From contig NZ_SRXN01000032.1 in the NCBI RefSeq assembly GCF_004827385.1, positions 16,782 through 80,781 of the forward strand: 64,000 nt of DNA, given 5' to 3'. Each line of letters starts with the position of its first letter. The first letter of the stretch is position 1. The notes below the pieces were generated by a model, which was given only the letters and a program-made list of their open reading frames with translations, was not told where the DNA came from and did no database searches. Shown piece by piece: positions 44,066 through 52,673 of this stretch. The position numbers and the translations under genes are program-made. This DNA comes from Ensifer sp. MPMI2T (GTDB lineage: Bacteria > Pseudomonadota > Alphaproteobacteria > Rhizobiales > Rhizobiaceae).

Positions 44066-45516
44066 GCCGCGGCTCCCCGGAAGGAAGCGGCGAGAATATT
44101 CTCCTCGCTAACCGCATCGCCTGCGAGTTCCGCGACGATCGCGCCCTCGCGAAAGACATAGACGCGATCGCAGAGGCAGACTTCCTCCATCTCGGTCGAA
44201 TACCAGACGAAGGTGCGACCGCCCAGGGCCTGCTGGCGCACGATCTCGTAGACCTCCTGCTTCGTGCCGACGTCGACGCCGCGCATCGGGTCGTCCATCA
44301 GGACCACCGGGGCGCGGGTCGAGAGCGCCCGCGCGAACAGCACCTTCTGCTGGTTGCCGCCCGACAGCGACAGGATGCGGTTGGCGAGATCCTGCGTCCG
44401 GATGTCGATGCGGCGCTTCCACTCGGCGCCGCGCTCCGCCTCGGCTGCCGCGTTAATCATGCCGCGAGTGGCGAGATCGCCGAGCGAGCCGATTGAGAGA
44501 TTCTTCAGGATGCTCCAGAGTTCGAAGACGCCGTTTAAGTGCCGGTCACCGGCTACGAAGGTCACCGCGGGGTCGCGACGGGGCAGCCAGTCGCTGGATT
44601 GAGCCGCATGAAGTTTCATCAGCATCCGTGTCTGGCCGTGGCCGGCGAGCCCCGCAAACCCGACGAGCTCGCCACGCCTCGCACGGAACGGCATACCGCT
44701 ACCGCCCTGCTCCACCACGACGGGCGCCGCGGCGAGGTCCCGGACCGCACGGCGATGTGCCTCGCCTTTCACAACGCTCCCCATGGCTTCAACGAGGCCG
44801 CGCTCGGTCCAATCGCCGGCAGGCCGGTCGGCGACGATGCGTCCGTCCTTCATCACCACGATGCGGCTCGCCGTGGTCAGGATCTCATTCAGTATGTGCG
44901 AGATGAAAATGACCGATCCGCCCGCGGCGATGAAGCGGCGGACGTAGGTGAGCATCTGCTCCGCAAGGCTTGCATCAAGCGACGAAGTCGGCTCATCGAG
45001 GATCACGAGCCGCGGTGCCACGCCCGCGTGCGAGAAGGCCGTGGCGATCTCAACCATCTGACGCTCGGTGATCGAAAGTTCGCCGACGCTCCTGTCGCTG
45101 GCTATTCCATGCCCGGGAAAGACCGCATCGAGGCTCCGCTCGATCACCTCTTTTGCTCGCTTTCGCCAGCCGAAGCCGCCGAGATGGCGGTGCATCATGC
45201 GGGTGTTCTCGACGACGGTTAGATTAGGGCAGAGCGACAGCTCCTGGAAGACGCAGCGAACGCCGCGCGCCCGGGCGGAATTGATGCCGTAACGCGTCAG
45301 CACCTCGCCGTCACCGGAGATATTGCCCTGATGCGGGGTCAATCCGCCATTGATGACGCTGACGATCGTCGATTTCCCGGCGCCGTTATGGCCGACGAGG
45401 CCGAGGCATTCGCCGGGCAAGATCGCGAGCGTCACGCCGTCGAGCGCCTTGACCGCCCCGAAACAGACCTTGGCGTCGGCGACTTCAACAATCGCCTTCA
45501 GCTTTTCACCCGTCAT
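44062..45516 (-). CDS. Sugar ABC ATPase with two NBDs (RbsA/XylG/MglA type)
   Basis: A 484-residue protein with two NBDs. The first has Walker A GHNGAGKST and the relaxed signature LSITERQ; the second has a degenerate P-loop region (GFAGLAGHGQTRML) but an intact LSGGNQQKVLFARAL, the usual asymmetry of this family. Walker B of NBD1 is LVILDEPTSSLD. It energises uptake by the two permeases. It begins 66 bp after a hairpin that follows the binding-protein gene. Confidence 0.9.
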   Translation of the reverse strand: MTGEKLKAIVEVADAKVCFGAVKALDGVTLAILPGECLGLVGHNGAGKSTIVSVINGGLTPHQGNISGDGEVLTRYGINSARARGVRCVFQELSLCPNLTVVENTRMMHRHLGGFGWRKRAKEVIERSLDAVFPGHGIASDRSVGELSITERQMVEIATAFSHAGVAPRLVILDEPTSSLDASLAEQMLTYVRRFIAAGGSVIFISHILNEILTTASRIVVMKDGRIVADRPAGDWTERGLVEAMGSVVKGEAHRRAVRDLAAAPVVVEQGGSGMPFRARRGELVGFAGLAGHGQTRMLMKLHAAQSSDWLPRRDPAVTFVAGDRHLNGVFELWSILKNLSIGSLGDLATRGMINAAAEAERGAEWKRRIDIRTQDLANRILSLSGGNQQKVLFARALSTRAPVVLMDDPMRGVDVGTKQEVYEIVRQQALGGRTFVWYSTEMEEVCLCDRVYVFREGAIVAELAGDAVSEENILAASFRGAAA

Positions 45517-45545
45517 TGATGCCGTCTGCTCCAGGAGAAACCGTC

Positions 45546-45569
45546 GCCGCGCGGCCGAAACCGCGCGGC
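45546..45569 (-). terminator. Intercistronic hairpin after the sugar-binding protein
   Basis: GCCGCGCGG-ccgaaa-CCGCGCGGC, a perfect 9-bp stem in the 66-bp gap between the binding-protein and ATPase genes. Such hairpins often stabilise the upstream mRNA so that the binding protein is made in excess; partial termination is also possible. Confidence 0.55.
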
Positions 45570-45582
45570 ATGCAGTGAAGCC

Positions 45583-46599
45583 TCACTTGGCCGCTTCGAT
45601 GACCTTGATCGCGTCTTCCTGCGCATATTCGACGTTGGCGACGCCGCCGGCCTGGGTATTGGCGAGGTTCTGTTCGAGGTTGTCCTGGTCGATGCGCAGG
45701 AATGGCACCACGAGATCCTTCTTCACTTCCTTCCCTTCGAGGATCTGCTGGGCGACCCAGAAGGCGAGCGTCGAGACGCCGGGGGCAATCGAGACCGACA
45801 TCGTCTCATAGCCGTTGGCCTCTTTCTGCTCCTTCCACCATTTGAGCTCGTCTTCACGGTTCCCCATGACGATCACCGGCATCGGCCGCTTCGCTGCCGC
45901 TATCGCCTGTGCCGCGCCGTATCCGTCGCCGCCCTGCGTCACGACGCCGGCGATCTCCGGCAGGCTTGGCAGAATGCCGGCGACTGCCTTCTGCGCCACG
46001 TCCTGTGCCCAGTCGCCATGGACCGAGCCGACGATCTTGAATTGCGAGAACTGCTTGACGCCCTCGTGGATGCCGGCCGAGATCTCGTCGTCGACGAAAA
46101 CACCGGCAAGGCCGCGGATCTCGAGCAGATTGCCGCCCTGCGGCAGCTTCTTCGAGAGATATTCGACCTGGCTGCGGCCCATTTCCTTGAAGTTGACAGC
46201 GATGCGCCAGGCGCAGGGCTCGGTGACGATGCCGTCGAAGGAGACGACCGTGATCCCCGCATCGCACGCCTCTTTCACGGCACCGTTCAGCGCAGTCGGA
46301 GACGCGGCGTTGAGGACGATCGCGTCATAGCCCTGCAGGATCATGTTCTGGATCTGCGCGGCCTGCTCGGTCGCCTGGTTCTCGGCCGTCGTGAAGGCGT
46401 CAGCGGCAGCAACGACGCCGGCCTTGACCGCTTCGCCCGTCACCTTGTTCCAGCTCGTCAGCATGGCCTGGCGCCAGGAGTTGCCAGCATAATTGTTGGA
46501 AAGGGCGATCTTCTTGCCCGATGTGTCGGCAAGAGCCGATACCGGCATGGCTGCGCACGCCACGGCGACAGACGCCATAAGCATCTTGCGAATTGTCAT
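45583..46599 (-). CDS. Sugar ABC substrate-binding protein (periplasmic)
   Basis: A 338-residue periplasmic binding protein. The signal peptide MTIRKMLMASVAVACAAMPVSALA ends near residue 24. The Peripla_BP_4-type features include KIALSNNYAGNSWRQAML, IQNMILQGYDAIVLNAASP and GVVTQGGDGYGAAQAI. The sugar is unknown. ATG 46599 is well supported by GGAGGGAGGAGA directly upstream. It is the first gene of the operon, with 269 bp to a divergent kinase gene; that spacer should carry both promoters. Confidence 0.9.
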   Translation of the reverse strand: MTIRKMLMASVAVACAAMPVSALADTSGKKIALSNNYAGNSWRQAMLTSWNKVTGEAVKAGVVAAADAFTTAENQATEQAAQIQNMILQGYDAIVLNAASPTALNGAVKEACDAGITVVSFDGIVTEPCAWRIAVNFKEMGRSQVEYLSKKLPQGGNLLEIRGLAGVFVDDEISAGIHEGVKQFSQFKIVGSVHGDWAQDVAQKAVAGILPSLPEIAGVVTQGGDGYGAAQAIAAAKRPMPVIVMGNREDELKWWKEQKEANGYETMSVSIAPGVSTLAFWVAQQILEGKEVKKDLVVPFLRIDQDNLEQNLANTQAGGVANVEYAQEDAIKVIEAAK

Positions 46600-46868
46600 G
46601 TCTCCTCCCTCCGAATCCGTTCTTCGATCGGATCGCTTCATTGCCGCTGCTATTCGCGCACGGCCGAAATTAATTCTTGCACTGAGCTTCCTCCTCTCAG
46701 TAAGGGCAGGATGAGCGAGAACGGGACGGCTGTACAGGCGGCACAAGGCAAGACGTTTGCGGTTTTTGCGCAAGAGGATGCGGGTTTACGCAGGACGCGA
46801 GGCCGTCTCGGGCGTTTAACTGGGCAGGCGCTCGCAGCACGGAAGCGACCGCGGGAGGAATTGCGGAC

Positions 46869-48122
46869 ATGCCGCATCTGGCGCCGGCTGCATTGGTCGA
46901 TCACTATCTCGGCATTTCCCGGCTGCTAGCCGGCCAGCTCGATTTCCGGTCCGCTATACGCGCGGTCGCGGCCGAGATAGCGCACATCATCCCGCACGAC
47001 CATCTCGACGTCTGCATTCTGATGGTCGCTGGCAATTACCACACGGCTTACGAAACCGGCATGGACACCGCCTGGGGAAATGTCGCATCGGCGCCGGTCG
47101 ACAACAGCCCGATACGCACGCTGCTCTGGGGCGAGGTGGACCATCTGCTGACGGATGATGCCGTCAACGATCCGCGCTTCCACTTCGAGGGTGCCTTCAA
47201 GCGGCCGATCATTGAGCAGTCGCTGCGCAGTCGCGTGCACGTGCCGCTGAAGGTTCAGGGAGCAATCATTGGGGCGCTGAGTTGTTCGTCGCAGACGCCG
47301 AGCCTCTATGGCCTGGAGGATGTCGACCGCGCGCGCATCATCGCCGACCTCCTGGCGCCCTATTTCTTTGCGCTGCGCGCCGCAGAACAGGCGCAGCAAT
47401 CGGCGATCGTGGAGGCAGAAGCACGGGCACGCGAGGAAGGCTTGCGGCAGGGGGCGTTGAAGTTGACCGAGGCGCTCGAGCAGGAGCGCCAGCGCATCGG
47501 CATGGACCTCCACGATCAGACGCTCGCCGACCTCACGCGGCTGTCGCGTCGCATCGACCGCCTGGCGCACTCCGGCGAGTTGACCGGCGACGCTCTCGAG
47601 CCGGTATTGCGCGGGCTCCAGCACTGCATGCAGGATCTGAGAGAAATCATCGAGCAGGCGAAACCGTCGGTTCTGCAGCTCTTCGGCCTCGCACAGGCTA
47701 TCGAGAACCATCTCGGCCGGTCCGTCCGCGACAGTGCCACGCCGATCGAATGGGCGCTCATCGACGAAACCGCAGGCGCTCTCGACACGCTGGAACCGAC
47801 GGTCAGCATCGCGCTCTTCCGGATCGCCCAGGAAGCGATCAACAATGCGGTGCGTCACGCCCAACCGCTCGCGATCACCGTCCGGCTCAAGGCCGAGGCC
47901 GGGCAACTCGCGATCGAGATAGCGGACGACGGATACGGCATTGCCAAGCCCCGCCGGCGCATCGGCGGCGGAATCGACAACATGAAGACACGTGCGCGGC
48001 TCATCTCGGCGAAGTTCGTGCTCGGCCCCGGGCGCAATAATCGCGGCACCACAGTGGCCGTTTCGTTGCCGCTTCAGCGGAACGCAGAAAGTTCAGCCAT
48101 ACAGCGGGAGGAACAGCGATGA
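46869..48122 (+). CDS. Cytoplasmic sensor histidine kinase (GAF, HisKA_3)
   Basis: A 417-residue soluble kinase. The N-terminal half (about 10-180) resembles a GAF domain, without a signature for heme or flavin. The dimerisation/phospho-acceptor region is ERQRIGMDLHDQTLADL, the HisKA_3 motif with His in LHDQ; the ATPase domain ends with IADDGYGIAKP and GIDNMKTRARLI. It pairs with the downstream regulator through a four-base overlap (ATGA). Divergent from the sugar-importer operon, so this system probably controls it. GGGAGG lies nine bases before the ATG at 46869. Confidence 0.85.
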   Translation: MPHLAPAALVDHYLGISRLLAGQLDFRSAIRAVAAEIAHIIPHDHLDVCILMVAGNYHTAYETGMDTAWGNVASAPVDNSPIRTLLWGEVDHLLTDDAVNDPRFHFEGAFKRPIIEQSLRSRVHVPLKVQGAIIGALSCSSQTPSLYGLEDVDRARIIADLLAPYFFALRAAEQAQQSAIVEAEARAREEGLRQGALKLTEALEQERQRIGMDLHDQTLADLTRLSRRIDRLAHSGELTGDALEPVLRGLQHCMQDLREIIEQAKPSVLQLFGLAQAIENHLGRSVRDSATPIEWALIDETAGALDTLEPTVSIALFRIAQEAINNAVRHAQPLAITVRLKAEAGQLAIEIADDGYGIAKPRRRIGGGIDNMKTRARLISAKFVLGPGRNNRGTTVAVSLPLQRNAESSAIQREEQR

Positions 48123-48844
48123 AGGTTCTGATCGTGGAGGACGACCCCTTGCACCGCTCTTACCTGCACGAGGCAGTCTGCTCGGCCCTGCCCGAATGCG
48201 AGACTGTCATCGAGGCGGAGAATGGGATCGCCGGCGAGCAGTTCGCCCGTGATCATAAAACAGCGCACATTGTCATGGATCTGCAAATGACGGGCCGTAA
48301 CGGGATCGAGGCTGCCCGCACGATATGGAAGGAGCGCCCCGACACGCGCATCCTCTTCTGGTCGAACTATTCCGACGAAGCCTATGTGCGGGGGGTATCG
48401 CGAATTGTTCCCGATGGTGCGGCCTATGGCTACGTGTTGAAGTCCGCCTCAGACGAGCGACTGAAACTGGCGCTCCGCTCGATTTTTGTGGAAAGCCAAT
48501 GCGTAATTGATCGCGAGGTGCGTGGGCTGCAGCAAAAGAGCATCGGGCACCCTAACAGCTTCACCGATTCCGAGTATGAAATTCTAGTCGACATCGCGCT
48601 CGGCTTGACCGACCGGGCAATTGCGAAACGCAGGAATCTATCGCTGCGTAGCGTGCAAAATCGATTGCAGCACCTCTATGATAAGCTTGACGTCTATCAG
48701 ACAAGTCTCGAGGATCGCCTCGACAGCCAATTCAACCTGCGTGCTCGCGCAGTTACCGTCGCATTCTTGCGTAAGTTGCTGAACTATAGCGCTTTGGAGA
48801 GAGCCGAGGCGGAACTGCAAGACTGGCTCAACGATCAGTCGTGA
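48119..48844 (+). CDS. LuxR/NarL-family response regulator
   Basis: A 241-residue regulator. Its receiver has the acidic pair EDD at residues 7-9 and a phosphorylation Asp in HIVMDLQMTGRNGIE. The C-terminal LuxR-type HTH is FTDSEYEILVDIALGLTDRA and RNLSLRSVQNRLQHLYDKL, where GLTDRAIAKR replaces the usual GxSNKEIA. About 30 C-terminal residues extend past the HTH. It is coupled to the kinase by a four-base overlap and likely regulates the divergent sugar importer. Confidence 0.85.
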   Translation: MKVLIVEDDPLHRSYLHEAVCSALPECETVIEAENGIAGEQFARDHKTAHIVMDLQMTGRNGIEAARTIWKERPDTRILFWSNYSDEAYVRGVSRIVPDGAAYGYVLKSASDERLKLALRSIFVESQCVIDREVRGLQQKSIGHPNSFTDSEYEILVDIALGLTDRAIAKRRNLSLRSVQNRLQHLYDKLDVYQTSLEDRLDSQFNLRARAVTVAFLRKLLNYSALERAEAELQDWLNDQS

Positions 48845-49287
48845 ATTCCGCGCGTTGCGTGACTTGCTGTGATAATTCGCCATCGTTGTTCACGGGAGCA
48901 AGCAGTAGCTTGCCTCGGCAAACTCCTTACTAACGGCTGGCGTTAACATACGGCTGCAGTTTGTCGCGTATTAATACCTCAGCCCAATAAGCACCCGAGG
49001 ACACTTGAGAGTCTTTTAGTCAACGGCAAGGGTAGTATTCCAAAACACTGGTCCACCGTTCGATTCCCCTCAAGGCGACGGGTGTACAGTCGACTCCCAA
49101 GGGCGACGGTCGCATCGGCCATCCATCGATCGTCTCAAGTGGTTGGATACTGTTGAAAAGGTCCGTTTCTACGACATTTGATTTTTTTGGAGGGTCCAGA
49201 GGCCGACAAAAATAAATTGACGTAGGGGACCTGCTAATTTTTGCGTCCAAGCAGCGTGTGAGCCGTGTAGCGGAAGTGTTCTGCTTA
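48845..49287. other. Gene-free stretch, about 440 bp
   Basis: No convincing gene. It is less GC-rich than the rest and has a T-loop-like GTTCGATTCC at 49063-49072 without a tRNA around it. No repeat or hairpin with clear function was found. Confidence 0.4.
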
Positions 49288-49761
49288 TCAGGATTTTCTA
49301 CAGAACCGCTCGGTCAGCCCGCCGCCAATCACGGGCAGCAGGACAAACCCGACCAAGCTCAGGCTTTCTGGCAAGCTGAAGATTGAGCTTAGAAACAACG
49401 CCAAGAACGCTCCCGCAACGCAGCCGATAAAGAATGGCAGGTATTCGAGGAGCTTCATTCTCAGCTCCTGGCGCGCGCGAATGGCGTCTGCGATAAGCCC
49501 GGCGATGACAGCGAGCGTGCCGGCGAGCAGCATCAATATTCCTGCGTCGGCGACTGTATCCCAATACCGAACCGGAATGTCCGAATACCACGGGCTGAGC
49601 AAGGCGGCCGGCCCTAGTACCAGCAACGCTATAACGATGGTCCAGTAGGGCGAGAAGCGCCGTTTGACTGCTTTCCAAATCGCTAGCAGCAATGCGGCCA
49701 GAAATACCGCATAATTAGAATAGACGATGGCGTATTCGCTCCAAGTATCGACGTGTTGCAA
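49288..49761 (-). CDS. Small membrane protein of unknown function
   Basis: A 157-residue protein with five predicted helices: about 10-30, 37-58, 70-93, 104-126 and 133-151. It ends with a basic tail RFCRKS. No family was recognised. The long hydrophobic helices separated by short polar loops make it a plausible integral inner-membrane protein, but there is no contextual clue because the neighbours are a gene-free stretch and the AraC regulator gene. Confidence 0.55.
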   Translation of the reverse strand: MQHVDTWSEYAIVYSNYAVFLAALLLAIWKAVKRRFSPYWTIVIALLVLGPAALLSPWYSDIPVRYWDTVADAGILMLLAGTLAVIAGLIADAIRARQELRMKLLEYLPFFIGCVAGAFLALFLSSIFSLPESLSLVGFVLLPVIGGGLTERFCRKS

Positions 49762-49852
49762 TGCTCGACCCTCATTGTGGTGCTTACTGAAGGTAGCTGT
49801 GCCAGCGTCATTTGCAACCGGGTGGCCTTCCCGCCGGAATAGGCACCGCCTG

Positions 49853-50857
49853 TCATTTCCGGTCCGTCTGGAAGCGCGATGGCGCCACTCCCGTCCAGCG
49901 TTTAAACGCGCGCGTGAAATGCGCGGAATCGCTGTAGCCCACCCTGAACGCGATGTCGGTCATGCTATGAACACCTTCACAGATCAACCGGACTGCCTCA
50001 CTGCGGCGCGTGTCATCGAGTAACTCCTCAAAATCGACGCCGCAAAACTTCAGGCGCCGCTGGAGGCTTCGAGCCGACATGCCGAGGCTTCTCGCTACGG
50101 TCTCCAGTCCAAGCTCATGACCATCGAACAGCCTTTCGCTGAGCATCTTCGCCGCCTCTATCGCCGAAGCTAGTGCCTCTGTCACCTTCGAGGGCCGATG
50201 GCCGGGGGGGTTGAGAGGAAGGTCGAGCAACTCCCGATCGAACTCGATCACATCGTCGTCGCATCCCGTTTCGATGTTCGGCCCCAAGCACTCCTCCAGC
50301 GCCTCGCTTCCACGCGTCTTCGGAGCTGTCAACCGTACTCTTACTGCGGAGGGTTCACCCGCCAAAAGTGGCACCTTCCGCAGCACAGCGAGACTACCGA
50401 AGATGAAGTGCCGGGGATCGAACTCGCAAGGATCAGCAAAGCGGAAGATAATGCGAGCGGTTCCGCCCTCCACCAAGAAGCGTATGTCCGATCCGCGATG
50501 GATCGAGGCCACGTTGGCTGCCGCGAGCACGCATGCATCAGCGACGTTCTCCGCTGCGAGAACCGACTGTCCCCATGAGCCGAGATCACGCAGTTCGGTC
50601 AAGCGCCCGACATGCGCGCCCGCGAATGGGTCTCCCATGAGCGTAGCCACCTCGTTGGCCATGTGAAAGCATTGGGCGCGCGGAAGCCAACCGTCAGCGT
50701 TTTGGAACACGTTTGGTGAGATGCCCAGGCGCGCGCAGATCTCGATCGCCGAGACATCGTGTTTGGCCAGATAGGGCGCCATCGGCAGAAAGGCCCTAAC
50801 CCTGATCGAGGGTGCAGAATGTAACATCCGAGCAGCAAAGTTGGCGTGAAAGGGCAA
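49853..50857 (-). CDS. AraC-family transcriptional regulator
   Basis: A 334-residue regulator. The N-terminal ligand-type domain (about 25-210) belongs to the arabinose-binding-like OruR/ArgR-type group. The C-terminal double HTH includes LGLETVARSLGMSARSLQRRL and MTDIAFRVGYSDSAHFTRAFKRWTGVAPSRF, a complete HTH_18 domain. Start TTG 50857 or ATG 50827. TATAAT on the minus strand (50872-50877) lies just upstream of the TTG, so a leader of only about 10 bases is possible. The gene is divergent from an exported-protein gene that it may regulate. A partial second copy of it lies at 52.3-52.5 kb. Confidence 0.85.
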   Translation of the reverse strand: MPFHANFAARMLHSAPSIRVRAFLPMAPYLAKHDVSAIEICARLGISPNVFQNADGWLPRAQCFHMANEVATLMGDPFAGAHVGRLTELRDLGSWGQSVLAAENVADACVLAAANVASIHRGSDIRFLVEGGTARIIFRFADPCEFDPRHFIFGSLAVLRKVPLLAGEPSAVRVRLTAPKTRGSEALEECLGPNIETGCDDDVIEFDRELLDLPLNPPGHRPSKVTEALASAIEAAKMLSERLFDGHELGLETVARSLGMSARSLQRRLKFCGVDFEELLDDTRRSEAVRLICEGVHSMTDIAFRVGYSDSAHFTRAFKRWTGVAPSRFQTDRK

Positions 50858-50955
50858 GACGTAGGTTGAATATTATAGCAGGATGCAACCGACTGAAAGC
50901 CCTTTGCGACGATGTCGTTTCATGACAACGCCCAGCGACTTTCGAGGAGGAACTG

Positions 50956-51597
50956 ATGCCGTCGAAACTTGCCGCCAGCTCCATTGCGATTACACTATTC
51001 GTTCTCAGTCACATAACGGCGTTAGCGCAAAGCGCTGAGCCGGCTCCCGTACACGTCCCATTGCAGAAGACGATCGGTCAGGCAAGAACCGAGGTCGTGC
51101 CGTCGCTGATCGTCCTCAATGCGCGCGGGGCCAATCTGGCAGACAAAACATTAACCCTGACCGGCGTGGCCACCAACGCCATATTGTTTGCGGATCGTCC
51201 AGTGCGGGCGGCTGGCCACGCGCCGACCAACCAGCTAATCGATGAGTGGGCGGAAGGCAGCGACAGTTTCGCCAAGGACCCGCCGAACGCAACCGTATCC
51301 GTCTTGAGCAGGGACGGTGCGACGATCCGTGACGCGGTCGTCGTTCTGACGTCGCCCAAGCTCGATGGCGAGCAGCTGTCCTTCGCCGTCGAGCTTCTGG
51401 AAGGAAGCCTCGATGGCGCCGACGGCCCGGCTTCGGTGTTCATCGACATTATCGGCATGCCGCTCACGCCGATCTCCTTCGCCGGTGTCGCGCGCCGCAC
51501 TGCCTATCGCGGCGCCTGGTACGCTGGTGCGGCCGCGGCCGCAGCACCCTACTACCGGCCGGCCTGCGGCTATTATCCCTATCCGCCCTGCTATTGA
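50956..51597 (+). CDS. Exported protein of unknown function with GVARRT motif
   Basis: A 213-residue protein with a signal peptide ending near residue 25 (ALAQS). The mature part is soluble and mixed; residues near 175 read ISFAGVARRTAYRGAW, and the C-terminal 40 residues are rich in Ala, Tyr, Pro and Cys (ending YYPYPPCY). The GVARRT motif recurs in the small exported protein at 53471. The first 100 residues hold a repeat-like beta pattern without a known fold. GGAGG precedes the ATG at 50956. Divergent from the AraC gene; probably its target. Confidence 0.65.
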   Translation: MPSKLAASSIAITLFVLSHITALAQSAEPAPVHVPLQKTIGQARTEVVPSLIVLNARGANLADKTLTLTGVATNAILFADRPVRAAGHAPTNQLIDEWAEGSDSFAKDPPNATVSVLSRDGATIRDAVVVLTSPKLDGEQLSFAVELLEGSLDGADGPASVFIDIIGMPLTPISFAGVARRTAYRGAWYAGAAAAAAPYYRPACGYYPYPPCY

Positions 51598-51811
51598 AGC
51601 GCTGGACTAGGCATCGCAGCAAAGGAGGCACGATCAAACTGAATGCCGCCCTCTCACGCAGCGATTGTACCGACTGTATTCAGCCGATGTCGGATAGGGC
51701 CCCTGCCCATGTCATGAATCCGGCGCGGATTGGTTTCGCGCTGGTATATGCGATGCTGGCCCACCCAACACCTGTTACCGCGCGGCCAGCGCCCAACCCC
51801 TAGGAAGGAGC

Positions 51812-52168
51812 ATGTTTATGAACAGAATTGCGACTTTTTCTGTCATCGCCGCCCTCTCCGCCCTCAGCTTCGGTGGAATGGTCTATGCCCAAGGCGCGGC
51901 CATGAACTGGCCGAAGGAGATCGAGGCGACCGTGCGCAGCTACAGTGGCGACAAGGTGAATGTCGTCCTCGTCAGCACCCTGTCGGAGCAGGACCAAACG
52001 CGGATGTGGGTTGAAAACGCCACGCCGGACCAGCGCGCGGCGCTGCTTGCGGCAGTCGAAGCCAACAAGCCACTCTTGGAGAAACTTAAGGCGCAGAATG
52101 TCGAGATCGACAATATCGGCGGCGCCGAGCAGGCGGCCGACGGCGGGTTGACGATCTACGTGCGCTAG
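51812..52168 (+). CDS. Small exported protein of unknown function
   Basis: A 118-residue protein with a signal peptide ending near residue 26 (MVYAQ). The mature part of about 90 residues is acidic and helical (DQRAALLAAVEANKPLLEKLKAQNVEIDN) with beta strands at both ends. The start has AAGGAG just upstream; ATG 51818 is an alternative two residues in. It belongs to the group of exported proteins between 50.9 and 57.8 kb. No family was recognised. Confidence 0.6.
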   Translation: MFMNRIATFSVIAALSALSFGGMVYAQGAAMNWPKEIEATVRSYSGDKVNVVLVSTLSEQDQTRMWVENATPDQRAALLAAVEANKPLLEKLKAQNVEIDNIGGAEQAADGGLTIYVR

Positions 52169-52185
52169 TTCCTCCCAAGGGTGAA

Positions 52186-52229
52186 GAGCGGGATGCGGAA
52201 CCTTGATGAATTATGGGCGCATCCCGCTC
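52186..52229. repeat. Inverted repeat GAGCGGGATGCG...CGCATCCCGCTC
   Basis: A perfect 12-bp stem (52186-52197 and 52218-52229) with a 20-base loop, 18 bases after the stop of the small exported protein gene. The outer 10 bp match the palindrome at 11363-11394. It can act as terminator and is a dispersed element. Confidence 0.6.
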
Positions 52230-52316
52230 CTATGCTGGCCGAAGCATTGGTCATGGAGATGACCAACCCGGCCCCGAATGGCGGTTCTACGCCGAACTGC
52301 TGATCCTGCTCGAGCA

Positions 52317-52534
52317 CCGCGCCGCCAACTCGTTGGCCACATGAGAGCATGGGCGCGCCAAAGCCAAACGTTCGCGTTCTGGAGCCCGTTTGGCGAAATG
52401 CCAAGGCGCGCGCAGAACTCTATGGCCGAAACATGGTCGCTGGCGAGGTAGGGCGCCATCTGAAGGATTGCTCCCGTCCTGATCGAGGACGAAGAATGTA
52501 ACATCCGAGCAGCAAACTTGGCATGAAAAGGCAA
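52317..52534 (-). pseudogene. Fragment of a second AraC regulator gene
   Basis: The minus strand encodes FAARMLHSSSSIRTGAILQM and SAIEFCARLGISPNGLQNA, nearly identical to the N-terminus of the regulator at 49853-50857. The resemblance continues at DNA level upstream through 52600 and stops after about 75 codons, in the region of the metabolic domain, where the frame also breaks (GGCCACATGAGAGCATGG replaces GGCCATGTGAAAGCATTGG). Everything after, including the HTH, is missing. It therefore is a duplicated and truncated copy. It retains the divergent layout towards the exported-protein gene at 52674. Confidence 0.85.
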
Positions 52535-52673
52535 GACGTAAGTTGAGCGCTATAGCAGTATGCAACCGATTGGGAAGGCTTTCGCAAGGAAGTTGACCGG
52601 AGCGAGCAGAACCGTCCGGCGCCAGGGACGGCGAGCCAAGTCACACAGGAAACCAGTCCCGCTAGGTGAGCAA

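Noticed and set aside
49030..49090. tRNA-like GTTCGATTCC with upstream GGTAGTATTCC
   Set aside because: The T-arm does not pair (CACCG against CCCCT) and no acceptor stem can be formed.
49020..49250. 76-codon minus-strand frame in the gene-free stretch
   Set aside because: No ribosome binding site, atypical codon use, no features.
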